A DNA stretch of 27,857 nt from Alphaproteobacteria bacterium (GTDB taxonomy: Bacteria; Pseudomonadota; Alphaproteobacteria; CAAGCB01; CAG-977), in contig CAAGEK010000027.1 in NCBI GenBank assembly GCA_900768845.1, positions 1 through 27,857 of the forward strand. Direction: 5' to 3'. Of the stretch, positions 16,633 through 23,691 are shown piece by piece (position 1 is the stretch's first letter; each line of letters begins with the position of its first letter). The notes under the pieces were generated by a model. The model saw only the letters and a list, made by a program, of their open reading frames with translations, was not told the origin of the DNA and made no database searches. Made by a program: the position numbers and the translations under genes.

Positions 16633-17046
16633 TCAGGATTTTCTGGGACGCGTTCCCAAACCGATCTGTTTTGCCAAACCGGAACGGCGTTCCGCATAAT
16701 TCGGCGCAACCATCGGATAATCCGCAGGCAAATTCCAACGTTCGCGGTATTCGTCCGGAGTCATATTATAAGCCGTTTTCAAATGACGTTTCAGCATTTT
16801 CAACTTTTTGCCGTCTTCCAAGCACACGATATAGTCGGGAAAAACGGATTTTTTAATGGAAACGACAGGTTGCGGACGTTCGGAAGCGGCAGGTTGAACC
16901 GCCGTGTCAACCGAAGCCAAAGCCTTATAAACGCTTTGGATCAAAGCCGGCAGTTCCGAAGCGGGAATCGTGTTGTTTGAAACGTGGGAGGATACGATTT
17001 CCGTCGTAAAAGCCAACAAGTCTTCAGTATTTGTTTGTTCGGACAT
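16633..17046 (-). CDS. mucR: MucR/Ros family transcriptional regulator
   Basis: A 137-residue DNA-binding protein of the alphaproteobacterial MucR/Ros family, which recognise AT-rich DNA and act as global, H-NS-like regulators. An N-terminal helical oligomerisation region (about 1-50) and a linker lead to SVFPDYIVCLEDGKK, LKMLKRHLKTAYNMTPDEYR and the hallmark WNLPADYPMVAPNYAERRS. In the finger C75, D78 and H88 are visible. Where Ros has its last His (about residues 92-93) there is Ala-Tyr, so zinc binding may be altered or absent. AAGGAG lies 7 bases before the ATG. It has its own promoter and terminator. The symbol is by family only. Confidence 0.93.
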   Translation of the reverse strand: MSEQTNTEDLLAFTTEIVSSHVSNNTIPASELPALIQSVYKALASVDTAVQPAASERPQPVVSIKKSVFPDYIVCLEDGKKLKMLKRHLKTAYNMTPDEYRERWNLPADYPMVAPNYAERRSGLAKQIGLGTRPRKS

Positions 17047-17083
17047 AACAGTGCTCCTTGCTTTTTCATTTTCCTTTAACGGA

Positions 17084-17113
17084 GTTATATAATAACACGG
17101 GAAAAGAAATCAA
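17084..17113 (-). promoter_or_regulatory. Sigma-70-type promoter of mucR
   Basis: On the minus strand TTGATT (17108-17113) and TATAAC (17084-17089) are separated by 18 bases; an overlapping TATATA gives 16. It lies about 38 bases before the mucR start and just beyond the queA stop. Confidence 0.5.
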
Positions 17114-17128
17114 GAAAATATTGATTTT

Positions 17129-18187
17129 TTATTTTGCCTTTTCCAAAAAACACGCATCGCCATAGGAAAAAAAGCGATAGCGTTCCCGCACCGCATGGGC
17201 ATAAGCGCGCTTCATACACTCCGTTCCGCTGAACGCGCCGACCAGCATGAACAGCGTCGAACACGGCAGATGAAAGTTTGTAAACAAAGCGTCAACCGCT
17301 TTGAATTCATACCCCGGCGTAATAAAAATCGACGTTTCGCGCCGGAACGGATGAACGATTCCGTTTTCATCCGCGGCACTTTCCAACAAACGCAACGCCG
17401 TGGTGCCGACAGACACGATACGCCGCCCGCTTTGGCGAGCCCGATTGACGATTTCCGCCTCCTCCTCGCCAATATGTCCGAATTCCGCGTGCATGACGTG
17501 GTCTTTGGTGTCTGCGACCTTGACCGGCAGGAACGTTCCGCCCCCGACGTGCAAAGTGATATGCACCTTTTCCACGCCCTTGTCCGCTATTTTCGACAAC
17601 AGGTTTTCCGTGAAATGAAGCCCCGCCGTCGGAGCGGCCACCGCGCCGGAATGCTTGGCGAACACCGTTTGATAATTCTTAACGTCCTCGCCGTATCCGG
17701 TCTTTTCCCTGTGGATATAGGGCGGCAAAGGCATCACCCCGTATTTTTCCAGCAAAGAAAACAATTCGGACGGGTCGGCGTGAAACTGCAACAAAACCGT
17801 CCCGTTTTCCCCTCTTCCCGAAACTTCCGCCGTCAAAGGTTCCGATTCGGGATTGTCGGGCGGGAAAAACGAAACGACATCCCCCGATTTCAAACGGCGG
17901 GCGTTCTTTACCAAAGCCTCCCAACGATTCACGCCGGCGGATTTGAACAAAGTCGCCTCTATCGAAGCGTCGCCGCGCTTTCCGAACAGTCTGGCCGGAA
18001 TGACACGCGTGTCGTTAAACACCAACAAATCGTCGGGGCGCAACAAATCGGGAAAATCGGAAACGTGCAGGTCTTCAAACGAATCCGGCGGAACAACGTG
18101 CAACAACCGCGCCGATTCACGCGGTTGCGCGGGCTGCGACGCGATTAATTCACGCGGCAGGTCGAAATCAAAATCGGATACAAGCAT
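17129..18187 (-). CDS. queA: tRNA ribosyltransferase-isomerase QueA
   Basis: A 352-residue enzyme that transfers and isomerises the ribosyl part of S-adenosylmethionine onto preQ1-modified tRNA, giving epoxyqueuosine in the queuosine pathway. Family blocks are present: FDFDLPRELIASQPAQPRESARLL at the start, DDLLVFNDTRVIPARLFG, then PPYIHR, the VAAPTAGLHFTENLL block, ITLHVGGGTFLPV and FNFHLPCSTLFMLVGAF-like residues near the end. The length is normal. The gene starts 6 bases after the SUKH gene and is probably co-transcribed with it. Tgt and other queuosine genes are not in the window. Confidence 0.96.
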   Translation of the reverse strand: MLVSDFDFDLPRELIASQPAQPRESARLLHVVPPDSFEDLHVSDFPDLLRPDDLLVFNDTRVIPARLFGKRGDASIEATLFKSAGVNRWEALVKNARRLKSGDVVSFFPPDNPESEPLTAEVSGRGENGTVLLQFHADPSELFSLLEKYGVMPLPPYIHREKTGYGEDVKNYQTVFAKHSGAVAAPTAGLHFTENLLSKIADKGVEKVHITLHVGGGTFLPVKVADTKDHVMHAEFGHIGEEEAEIVNRARQSGRRIVSVGTTALRLLESAADENGIVHPFRRETSIFITPGYEFKAVDALFTNFHLPCSTLFMLVGAFSGTECMKRAYAHAVRERYRFFSYGDACFLEKAK

Positions 18188-18193
18188 ACCGCT

Positions 18194-18655
18194 TTATTCT
18201 TCGTCATCCGTAATCATACGCGGAGAAACGACGTTTTCAAACAAAGCGTCGAATGTATCGTAATCTTCCATCACATCGTGTCCGGTGAAATCCAAAACTT
18301 CGTATTTGGAATTGGCCGTATTGTAAACGTACAAATCGTCGTCGGCACGCCCCAGCAAAACGCAATCGGGCAAATCATCGTTGTATTCGACGAAATCCTC
18401 GTTTGCCGTCACAATGTCCAAAAGCGTATAGTTGCTTTCGGGATCGGTGACTTGATCCGTGCTGTAAAATTCAATGCCGTTCCACGCAAATCCGTTCACC
18501 TCGCGCAGAAAATCGATATATCCCTGAGGAACGGGATGCAATTCGATTTCCGCCATGTCCTTTTGGCATTGTGCCAAATCCTTGCTGGAAGCGGGACGGA
18601 CGATCATTGCGCCGTCGTCGTCGGATAAAGTGTTCAGAATTTCTTCCATCGTCAT
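18194..18655 (-). CDS. SMI1/KNR4 (SUKH) family protein
   Basis: A 153-residue acidic protein of the SMI1/KNR4 (SUKH) superfamily. PVPQGYIDFLREVNGFAWNG is the characteristic early block (a helix, then the NG turn), followed by IEFYSTDQV, CVLLGRADDDLYVYN and VLDFTGHDVMEDYDTFDALF. SUKH proteins often act as immunity factors against secreted nucleases of HNH/Endo VII type, though some are housekeeping. Here the gene lies directly downstream of an HNH gene on the same strand, but a terminator stands between them and queA follows 6 bases later. The start at 18655 has GGGGAAG 9 bases upstream. Confidence 0.82.
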   Translation of the reverse strand: MTMEEILNTLSDDDGAMIVRPASSKDLAQCQKDMAEIELHPVPQGYIDFLREVNGFAWNGIEFYSTDQVTDPESNYTLLDIVTANEDFVEYNDDLPDCVLLGRADDDLYVYNTANSKYEVLDFTGHDVMEDYDTFDALFENVVSPRMITDDEE

Positions 18656-18684
18656 TGTTCAATTCTTCCCCAAAAGTTATTTAT

Positions 18685-18720
18685 GAAAAAAGTCCCGCCC
18701 TGATGAACGGAACTTTTTTT
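18685..18720 (-). terminator. Terminator downstream of the first HNH gene
   Basis: On the minus strand a stem AGT-CCG / CGG-ACT with flanking A/T pairs and a roughly 10-base loop ends in a run of T (A-tract 18686-18691). It separates the HNH gene from the SUKH gene. Confidence 0.65.
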
Positions 18721-18766
18721 CCGCTTATTTATCATTAAACGATAAATGCCTTTTCGACAACGTCTT

Positions 18767-19375
18767 TTAGCGTCCCGACGCTTTTTGCTTGACCCGCGCG
18801 GCCATCGTCATCGGAACGGATTGAGTGTATTCCCTTGAAGAACGCGGCCTTTCCCATACCATTCCCTCGCGCCACGGCAATTTAATCATCACGCCCATAC
18901 GGGTGTCCATATTTTTAATCTGGGGATTGATGACTTCGTTATGCAACTCGTCATGCGGCGGAATCGGCATAAAAATCAGGTTTGAAAAATCATTCGTGCC
19001 GCCGCCGTGAATCGGTAACTTGTGGTGAACGTTAAAACCGTTGACGCCCATCCCTTTTTTCATCATCTCCAACCCCTTGTCGGAAACGCCCAGCTTCCTC
19101 AATTCGGGTTCGTGGTGTTCGGCGATGTATTTCAAAAACGCGGGACGGACGGTTTGTTTGAACTCTTCACGCGTCTTCTCCCGACGCCCTTTTTTCGGCG
19201 TTTTGTATTCCCGTTCGACCAGCTTAAATCCGTTGATCGTGTCAAAGTTGAAAACACCGTTGGCCTTGTCTTCCTCCGCCGCCTTGTTTTTCGGCGTATT
19301 GTTGTTATAGCCGTAAATCGACAGCCCGCCTTTTTTGCGTGCGCGTTTTGTGTGAACGAATTTATCCTGCGCCAT
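18767..19375 (-). CDS. Stand-alone HNH nuclease-like protein, paralogue 1
   Basis: A 202-residue, strongly basic protein. A lysine/arginine-rich, probably disordered tail (1-40) precedes a helical segment (TVRPAFLKYIAEHHEPELRK) and a beta-beta-alpha-metal core. That core has GFNVHHKLPIHGGG (HH at 117-118), NDFSNL (N132) and PPHDELH (H141, H145), spaced as in colicin- and pyocin-type HNH DNases. A C-terminal strand pair follows. I see no signal peptide, Rhs or VgrG part. It is paralogous to the three genes at 23692-25769 and closest to the one at 25110. GAGG lies before the ATG. Nuclease activity is inferred from the motif. The SUKH gene downstream could be its antidote. Confidence 0.8.
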   Translation of the reverse strand: MAQDKFVHTKRARKKGGLSIYGYNNNTPKNKAAEEDKANGVFNFDTINGFKLVEREYKTPKKGRREKTREEFKQTVRPAFLKYIAEHHEPELRKLGVSDKGLEMMKKGMGVNGFNVHHKLPIHGGGTNDFSNLIFMPIPPHDELHNEVINPQIKNMDTRMGVMIKLPWREGMVWERPRSSREYTQSVPMTMAARVKQKASGR

Positions 19376-19451
19376 GACGCCCTCGTTAAATAACAGTGAA
19401 ATGCAAAAACCGTCTTTCCGATTCTTTCATTCAGGATAGCACAAGATTTTT

Positions 19452-19482
19452 GACAAAAATAGATAAAAAAATATTTTTTGTC
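19452..19482. promoter_or_regulatory. AT-rich inverted repeat upstream of HNH paralogue 1
   Basis: GACAAAAA at 19452-19459 faces TTTTTTGTC at 19474-19482 across an AT-rich spacer, about 80 bases before the gene. Read on the minus strand it contains GGACAAAAAATATTTTTT, also present exactly upstream of the paralogue at 25110. It may be an operator or an AT-rich silencing site. Confidence 0.45.
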
Positions 19483-19545
19483 CGTTTTTCCCTCCTTGCG
19501 ACAAAAGAAAACGGTACGGTAAAAACGCCCTGATGCAATCGAAAG

Positions 19546-19567
19546 AAAAGGCCGGTACGCCTTTTTT
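19546..19567. terminator. Terminator beyond the DTW gene (works in either direction)
   Basis: AAAAGGC at 19546-19552 pairs with GCCTTTT at 19559-19565 around a CGGTAC loop. The T-run is clear on the plus strand and weaker (TTTTCTTT) on the minus strand, where the DTW gene ends 25 bases earlier. Confidence 0.6.
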
Positions 19568-19591
19568 CGATACCGACAGGGGAAAGACCTC

Positions 19592-20227
19592 TTAACGTTT
19601 GTTCAAAGCCTTATACTTTTCCAACATTGCCGCGAATGCCGCCGTCAATCCGCCGGCGACGGCAGGATCTTCACCCAAAAAATTCAAACAGGCGGCGCAC
19701 GCTTCCAAGGTGGACACGCTTTCCCGACGGGGTTCTTTGCGCAACCTGCCGTACAGCGACCGTTTTTCGGGCACCAGAACCAGTCTGCGGGTTTTCAACA
19801 GCCACGGATTGCGCCACCACAACGCTTTCGCCTGACTCCACGATCCGTCCAGCAGAATGACCCCCTCTAAAGATTTTAAAACATCGTCCGTATCGGGCGA
19901 CAACATTCCTTTCCGGTCGAGCGCATACAAACCGGGGGCGACGGGCGTTTCATTTTGCGCCCCCAAATATAAAACGCCCCAACGTTTCGGATCGGCTTTG
20001 CGCCCCAAAGCGGCTCCCAACCCCGGACGGGACAAGGCCACCTCCAAGCGGCAGTTTTTCAGCATCGACCGTATGATTCCCGCCGTTCCCAGCTCTTTAT
20101 CCTGCTCTTGAGGGTGTTGCAGAATCAGAACAAAGCAACGGTTGTCAAAAGGCTCTGCGTCCGTACAGACGCAGAGCTTTGCAGATTTGCCGCATTTCGG
20201 ACAAATGGAGGATGTTTCGTTTGTCAA
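19592..20227 (-). CDS. DTW-domain tRNA-uridine aminocarboxypropyltransferase
   Basis: A 211-residue DTW-domain protein related to E. coli TapT (YfiP), which installs acp3U in tRNA. Four N-terminal cysteines (CPKCGKSAKLCVC: C9, C12, C19, C21) form the zinc site. The central block LQHPQEQ and the signature DGSW at 127-130 (DTW position) precede RRESVSTLEA, the conserved AdoMet-side motif. The length is usual. The start is TTG, overlapping the DUF1150 stop in TTGA, with no ATG before the zinc site. It ends the hsp20-DUF1150 operon. Confidence 0.88.
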   Translation of the reverse strand: MTNETSSICPKCGKSAKLCVCTDAEPFDNRCFVLILQHPQEQDKELGTAGIIRSMLKNCRLEVALSRPGLGAALGRKADPKRWGVLYLGAQNETPVAPGLYALDRKGMLSPDTDDVLKSLEGVILLDGSWSQAKALWWRNPWLLKTRRLVLVPEKRSLYGRLRKEPRRESVSTLEACAACLNFLGEDPAVAGGLTAAFAAMLEKYKALNKR

Positions 20228-20430
20228 TGGACGCTCACAGGGATCAGTTCGTTATCCAACACCAGTGATATAGCCTTATTTTCATCGTTTGTATAGGCCA
20301 ATTCGGTTCCTTCCGCGGCATAAACGAACCACAACGGCCGGTTATCGACAATTTTCCGGCGGATGTAAGCAACGCTGTTCACGCCCATTTTTTCCAAGTC
20401 CTCGGCCGTAAAGTCTTTTGCGGTCGGCAT
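20224..20430 (-). CDS. DUF1150 family small protein
   Basis: A 68-residue protein of the alphaproteobacterial DUF1150 family: TAEDLEKMGVNSVAYIRRK, then LWFVYAAEGTELAY and a final hydrophobic strand. In many alphaproteobacteria such a gene lies next to a small heat-shock protein, as here (22 bases after hsp20). The function is unknown; the context suggests a heat-shock role. A strong AAGGAGG stands 5 bases before the ATG, and the stop overlaps the DTW start. Confidence 0.85.
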   Translation of the reverse strand: MPTAKDFTAEDLEKMGVNSVAYIRRKIVDNRPLWFVYAAEGTELAYTNDENKAISLVLDNELIPVSVH

Positions 20431-20452
20431 GGCGGCCTCCTTTCGTTAATGC

Positions 20453-20929
20453 TCAGGAGTTAGCGGTTTCGTCCTTTGTTTTCGCGTCCTGATGTGCGAT
20501 ATGCCTTTTTCCTTCGTCTTTTTTCGTGATTTTTATCTGGCGGACTTTGGATTCCGGCTCTTTTTGCAACAAATTGATATGAAGAAGGCCGTTTTCCAAA
20601 TGCGCCCCTTCGACTTCCACGCCGTCAGCCAAAATGAACGAACGCTGGAACTGGCGGGCGGCTATTCCCTTGTACAGAAAACAACGCTCCTTCTCGCCGT
20701 CGTCTTCGACACGCCGGCCGCGAACCGTCAGCTGTCTGTCTTCGATTTCAAGGCTGAGATCGTCTTCCCCGAATCCGGCTACGGCAACGCTGATCAGCAA
20801 ATGCGTCGGGTCAAGCCGTTCAATGTTATAGGGCGGATAGGATTCCGAATTTTTCGCGGCGCGATCCAACATCCGTTCCAAAGAATCAAAACCCAACATA
20901 AAAGGATTGTTCGTCGTCAATAAAGACAT
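20453..20929 (-). CDS. Small heat-shock protein, Hsp20/IbpA type
   Basis: A 158-residue ATP-independent holdase chaperone. The N-terminal FMLGFDSLERMLDR resembles IbpA. The alpha-crystallin domain runs from YNIERLDPTHLLISVAVAGF to the signature ENGLLHINLLQKEPE, and the IKI anchor (IxI motif) follows in VRQIKITKK. The tail is charged. The leader and upstream DNA carry an RpoH-like promoter and a ROSE-like hairpin chain, so expression should rise with temperature. DUF1150 and the DTW gene are downstream in the same unit. Confidence 0.95.
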   Translation of the reverse strand: MSLLTTNNPFMLGFDSLERMLDRAAKNSESYPPYNIERLDPTHLLISVAVAGFGEDDLSLEIEDRQLTVRGRRVEDDGEKERCFLYKGIAARQFQRSFILADGVEVEGAHLENGLLHINLLQKEPESKVRQIKITKKDEGKRHIAHQDAKTKDETANS

Positions 20930-20933
20930 GATA

Positions 20934-21020
20934 TTTCTCCTCGTTACAGAGCAAAAAACACAAGCGGGTTCACCATTGACACCCGTTGTCCGGACTCCCC
21001 TGTCGGGCGTTCATCCGGAC
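20934..21020 (-). promoter_or_regulatory. Putative ROSE-like RNA thermometer in the hsp20 leader
   Basis: On the minus strand the leader can form three hairpins in a row. The first is GTCCGG/CCGGAC (arms 21015-21020 and 20988-20993). The second is CGGGT/ACCCG (20981-20985 with 20965-20969). The last is TTTGCTCT pairing with AGGAGAAA (20934-20955) with one unpaired G. The last hairpin hides the AGGAG ribosome binding site 7 bases before the ATG and contains a TTGCT block. Several weak hairpins ending in a TTGCT-type SD lock is the layout of ROSE elements upstream of alphaproteobacterial small heat-shock genes. Confidence 0.55.
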
Positions 21021-21027
21021 AAAACGG

Positions 21028-21056
21028 ATATAAGGCGGCCGCCGGCCGCTTTCAAG
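21028..21056 (-). promoter_or_regulatory. RpoH (sigma-32)-type promoter of hsp20
   Basis: On the minus strand CTTGAAA (21050-21056) and CTTATAT (21028-21034) are separated by 15 bases. Both match the alphaproteobacterial heat-shock consensus (CTTGAA, CYTATNT). It would give a leader of about 90 bases. Confidence 0.65.
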
Positions 21057-21074
21057 AGGGGAAACGAAAAAAAA

Positions 21075-22067
21075 TCATTCCGCAGAGGGCGTTTCCCTCT
21101 CCGCGGTTTTGAGGATCGAAGCCAAAACGCCGCCGATCAACAGCGAAAACGTAATCGCCAAAGACCATACGTCGCTGACGTCAAAGAAAAATTCGCACAC
21201 GAACACTTTCAAACCGATGATCACCAACAGCAAAGCGCACGCCGGTTGCAAATAACAAAAACGGTGCATCGCCGCCGCCAGTAAAAAGTAAAGGGATCTC
21301 AATCCCAGCACCGCAAAAATATTGCTGGTGTAAACGGCGAAAGCTTCGTGGGAAACGGCAAAAACCGCAGGCACACTGTCAACCGCGAAAACCGCATCGC
21401 CGAATTCGATCAGCACCAACGCCAAAAACAACGGCGTCGCATACAACTTTTTCTTTTTGGCATTTTTCGGATCGGGCAGTCTGACGAAAAACCTTTCGCC
21501 GTACAACCCTTCGGTCACGCGCATAAAGCGGCGCATCAGGCGTACCAACCGGCTTTCCGACAAATTTACGATATCGCCTTCGGACAACAGCATTTTCACG
21601 CCCGAATAGATCAGGAAAACGGCGAACACCAGCAACACCGGATCATAACGGTCGATAATTTCCGCCCCCAGAACAATCATGATTCCGCGCAGGACGACCG
21701 CGCCCAAAATCCCCCAAAACAATACGCGATGCTGATAATTCCGGGGAATGTTCAAATATGAAAACACCAAAGAAATGACAAACACGTTATCAACGGACAG
21801 CCCCATCTCGACCAGATAGCCCGTAAAGAATTCCGCCGACATGGCACTGCCGAAACGCAACCGGATCCAACCTCCGAAACAACACGCGATCAAAGCGTAC
21901 GTCGAAAACAGCAAAATGCTTTTTTTCGCGCTGATTTCCTTTGCGCCGCGTTCCAACACGCCCAAATCCAAAACCAAAATGAACAGGACGACGCCGAAAA
22001 AGACCAGCCACACCCAAACGGGTTGATGTTCGATAACCGCAGACATAAAATTATTCAGGATGTCCAT
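21075..22067 (-). CDS. TerC/Alx family membrane protein
   Basis: A 330-residue polytopic inner-membrane protein of the TerC family, members of which export manganese or metallate exoproteins. Two conserved acidic blocks are present, VEMGLSVDNVFV (E87, D93) and IEFGDAVFAVDSVPAVFAV (E221, D224, D230), inside nine or so hydrophobic segments, with a long charged cytosolic loop between (about 165-208). It starts 15 bases after the outer-membrane barrel gene. No yybP-ykoY riboswitch fits the short upstream gap. The substrate here is unproven. Confidence 0.93.
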   Translation of the reverse strand: MDILNNFMSAVIEHQPVWVWLVFFGVVLFILVLDLGVLERGAKEISAKKSILLFSTYALIACCFGGWIRLRFGSAMSAEFFTGYLVEMGLSVDNVFVISLVFSYLNIPRNYQHRVLFWGILGAVVLRGIMIVLGAEIIDRYDPVLLVFAVFLIYSGVKMLLSEGDIVNLSESRLVRLMRRFMRVTEGLYGERFFVRLPDPKNAKKKKLYATPLFLALVLIEFGDAVFAVDSVPAVFAVSHEAFAVYTSNIFAVLGLRSLYFLLAAAMHRFCYLQPACALLLVIIGLKVFVCEFFFDVSDVWSLAITFSLLIGGVLASILKTAERETPSAE

Positions 22068-22082
22068 AAATCCGTTCCGTCT

Positions 22083-22703
22083 TTAAAAATTATAACGCAG
22101 GCCGATGTGAAATTCGTGAGAAGCGACCGATTCCCGACGGGTGTCCCAAAACATTGCGGGAGAAAAAGACCTGAGCGACGCCTTCGTTTCAAAATACCCC
22201 GCATCGACATAATCGTACCCTATGTCCAAAGTCAGATTTTCAGGCAATTCAAACGCAACGCCCCCGCCGGCATGCCAAACGAAAGCGTACTTGTTGCGGC
22301 CTTTCAAAAACGCCCCTCCGATGTTCGCATTCGACATTTTGTTACGTCCGATTCCCGCACCGCCGCCGACATACAGCGAAAAAGCGTTTCCGCGGTAAAA
22401 ATCCCAATACGCATTTCCCGTTACCGCCAATTCGGAAATACGCCCTTTCGTTTCGCCGACATGCCGGTCTATTTCCCGAAGACCGCGCATTTCAAAGCGT
22501 CGGCGCGAAATCATAAATTCCGCACGGAACGCATCGCCGATACGGGTTCCGAATCCGGATCTGAGAACCGCTCCGTCGTTATAGCCGCCCTCGACATTCG
22601 CATAACCGGCGTCGAAGCGCGTATAAAACCCGTCGTCCGATCCGGCAAAAGCGGGACGGCAGGCGAAACATAATAAAAATCCCCATAACAGAAATGTTTT
22701 CAT
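22083..22703 (-). CDS. Outer-membrane beta-barrel protein
   Basis: A 206-residue exported protein. The signal peptide runs from MKTFLLWGFLLCFACRPAFA to a cleavage just before GSDDG. Alternating hydrophobic/aromatic strands follow (FYTRFDAGYANVEGG, SLYVGGGAGIG, YAFVWHAGGGVAFEL, LTLDIGYDYVDAGYF), and the last strand HEFHIGLRYNF ends in Phe, the usual BAM recognition end. The size suits an 8-stranded barrel of the Opa/OmpA-like type. The longer open frame reaches 22799 inside the upstream gene, so I chose the ATG at 22701-22703, placed before the signal peptide and after AAGGA. It sits between pheA and terC. Confidence 0.88.
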   Translation of the reverse strand: MKTFLLWGFLLCFACRPAFAGSDDGFYTRFDAGYANVEGGYNDGAVLRSGFGTRIGDAFRAEFMISRRRFEMRGLREIDRHVGETKGRISELAVTGNAYWDFYRGNAFSLYVGGGAGIGRNKMSNANIGGAFLKGRNKYAFVWHAGGGVAFELPENLTLDIGYDYVDAGYFETKASLRSFSPAMFWDTRRESVASHEFHIGLRYNF

Positions 22704-22710
22704 CTTATCC

Positions 22711-23559
22711 TTATTGGTCATTGTCAAGGGTCTGCCGAAACGGATCGGCGGGATACGTTCCAAGAATTTGGATTTTTTCGGCGAAAAAAGCAAGCTCATT
22801 CATCGCCCGTTTAAACGCCGGCGAACCGGAATGCCCCCAAGCGTCGACGAAAAAGCCCGCGGAAACGAAGTGCAACGGGTCGACATAACTTTCCAAACGC
22901 AAAATATTTATGCCGTTCGTCGCAAACCCTCCCAACGATTTGTAAAGAGCCGCAGGAATGTTCCTGACCCGAAAAACAAACGAAGTCAGAACGTCCGGAC
23001 GTTCCAAATCGGGAATTTCGGGGGTTGCCGACAAAATTAAAAACCGCGTCGTATTGTTCGGCGAATCTTCTATGTTTCGCTTCAAAATGTCCAACCCGTA
23101 CAACTCCGCCGCCGTTTCCGAAGCGACCGCGGCAACGGACCTGTCGTTGTTCTGCGCCGTTTCCTTCGCCGCCAACGCCGTATTCGCCGCAGGGTACGGA
23201 GAGATTCCCATTTCCGCCAACGCCCCCGCACATTGGGATAACGCCTGAACATGAGATCGCGCCGTTTTTACGTCTTCGATTCTCGCCCCTTTCACTCCCA
23301 ACAAGTGATGCTCCACGCGCAAAAACCGTTCCCCGACGATAAAAGCCTTGGATTCCGGCAATAAAATATGGCTGTCGGCGACACGGCCGGCTTCGGAATT
23401 TTCCACGGGCAGAACGGCTCTGTCCGCCTCACCGTCTTTCAACGCCCGCAACACGCCTTCAAATGTCGGAAAAAAAATGAAGCGAACGTCTCCGAAAACA
23501 CTTCTCGCCGCCAAATGGGAAAACGCCCCCGCGCATCCCTGACACGCCACCCGTTTCAT
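22711..23559 (-). CDS. pheA: Prephenate dehydratase
   Basis: A 282-residue monofunctional prephenate dehydratase converting prephenate to phenylpyruvate in phenylalanine synthesis. The N-terminal periplasmic-binding-like catalytic domain carries LPVENSEAGRV (53-58 core) and the catalytic NNTTRFLIL with TRF at 171-173. The C-terminal ACT domain (about 192-270) contains ESY at 223-225 where the usual Phe-binding motif reads ESRP, so feedback inhibition may be weaker. No chorismate mutase domain is present. AGAGGG precedes the ATG. The outer-membrane barrel gene follows 7 bases after its stop. Confidence 0.93.
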   Translation of the reverse strand: MKRVACQGCAGAFSHLAARSVFGDVRFIFFPTFEGVLRALKDGEADRAVLPVENSEAGRVADSHILLPESKAFIVGERFLRVEHHLLGVKGARIEDVKTARSHVQALSQCAGALAEMGISPYPAANTALAAKETAQNNDRSVAAVASETAAELYGLDILKRNIEDSPNNTTRFLILSATPEIPDLERPDVLTSFVFRVRNIPAALYKSLGGFATNGINILRLESYVDPLHFVSAGFFVDAWGHSGSPAFKRAMNELAFFAEKIQILGTYPADPFRQTLDNDQ

Positions 23560-23597
23560 AAAACCCTCTGTTTTCCTTATGAAATCCGCCGTTTTTA

Positions 23598-23656
23598 TCG
23601 AAAAATAGACATTTTCGACAAAAAACTTGTACTTACGGATTATATGATATACTCTT
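23598..23656 (+). promoter_or_regulatory. Inverted repeat and possible promoter of the HNH 2-3 unit
   Basis: TCGAAAA at 23598-23604 and TTTTCGA at 23612-23618 form a perfect 7-base inverted repeat, directly followed by CGACAAAAAACTTGTAC. TTGTAC (23628-23633) and TATACT (near 23648-23653) could be -35 and -10 boxes, with a short 15-base spacing. GACAAAAA also occurs upstream of paralogues 1 and 4. Confidence 0.35.
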
Positions 23657-23691
23657 TTTACAGTGATAAGAAAGAGCTATCTCTTTCCATA

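Noticed and set aside
22704..22799. Start of the outer-membrane barrel at 22799
   Set aside because: That would put 32 residues before the signal peptide and overlap prephenate dehydratase by about 90 bases. The ATG at 22703 begins the signal peptide directly.
23368..23691. Upstream extension of HNH paralogue 2 to 23368
   Set aside because: The extension runs antisense through the coding sequence of prephenate dehydratase, and the other paralogues have no such part.
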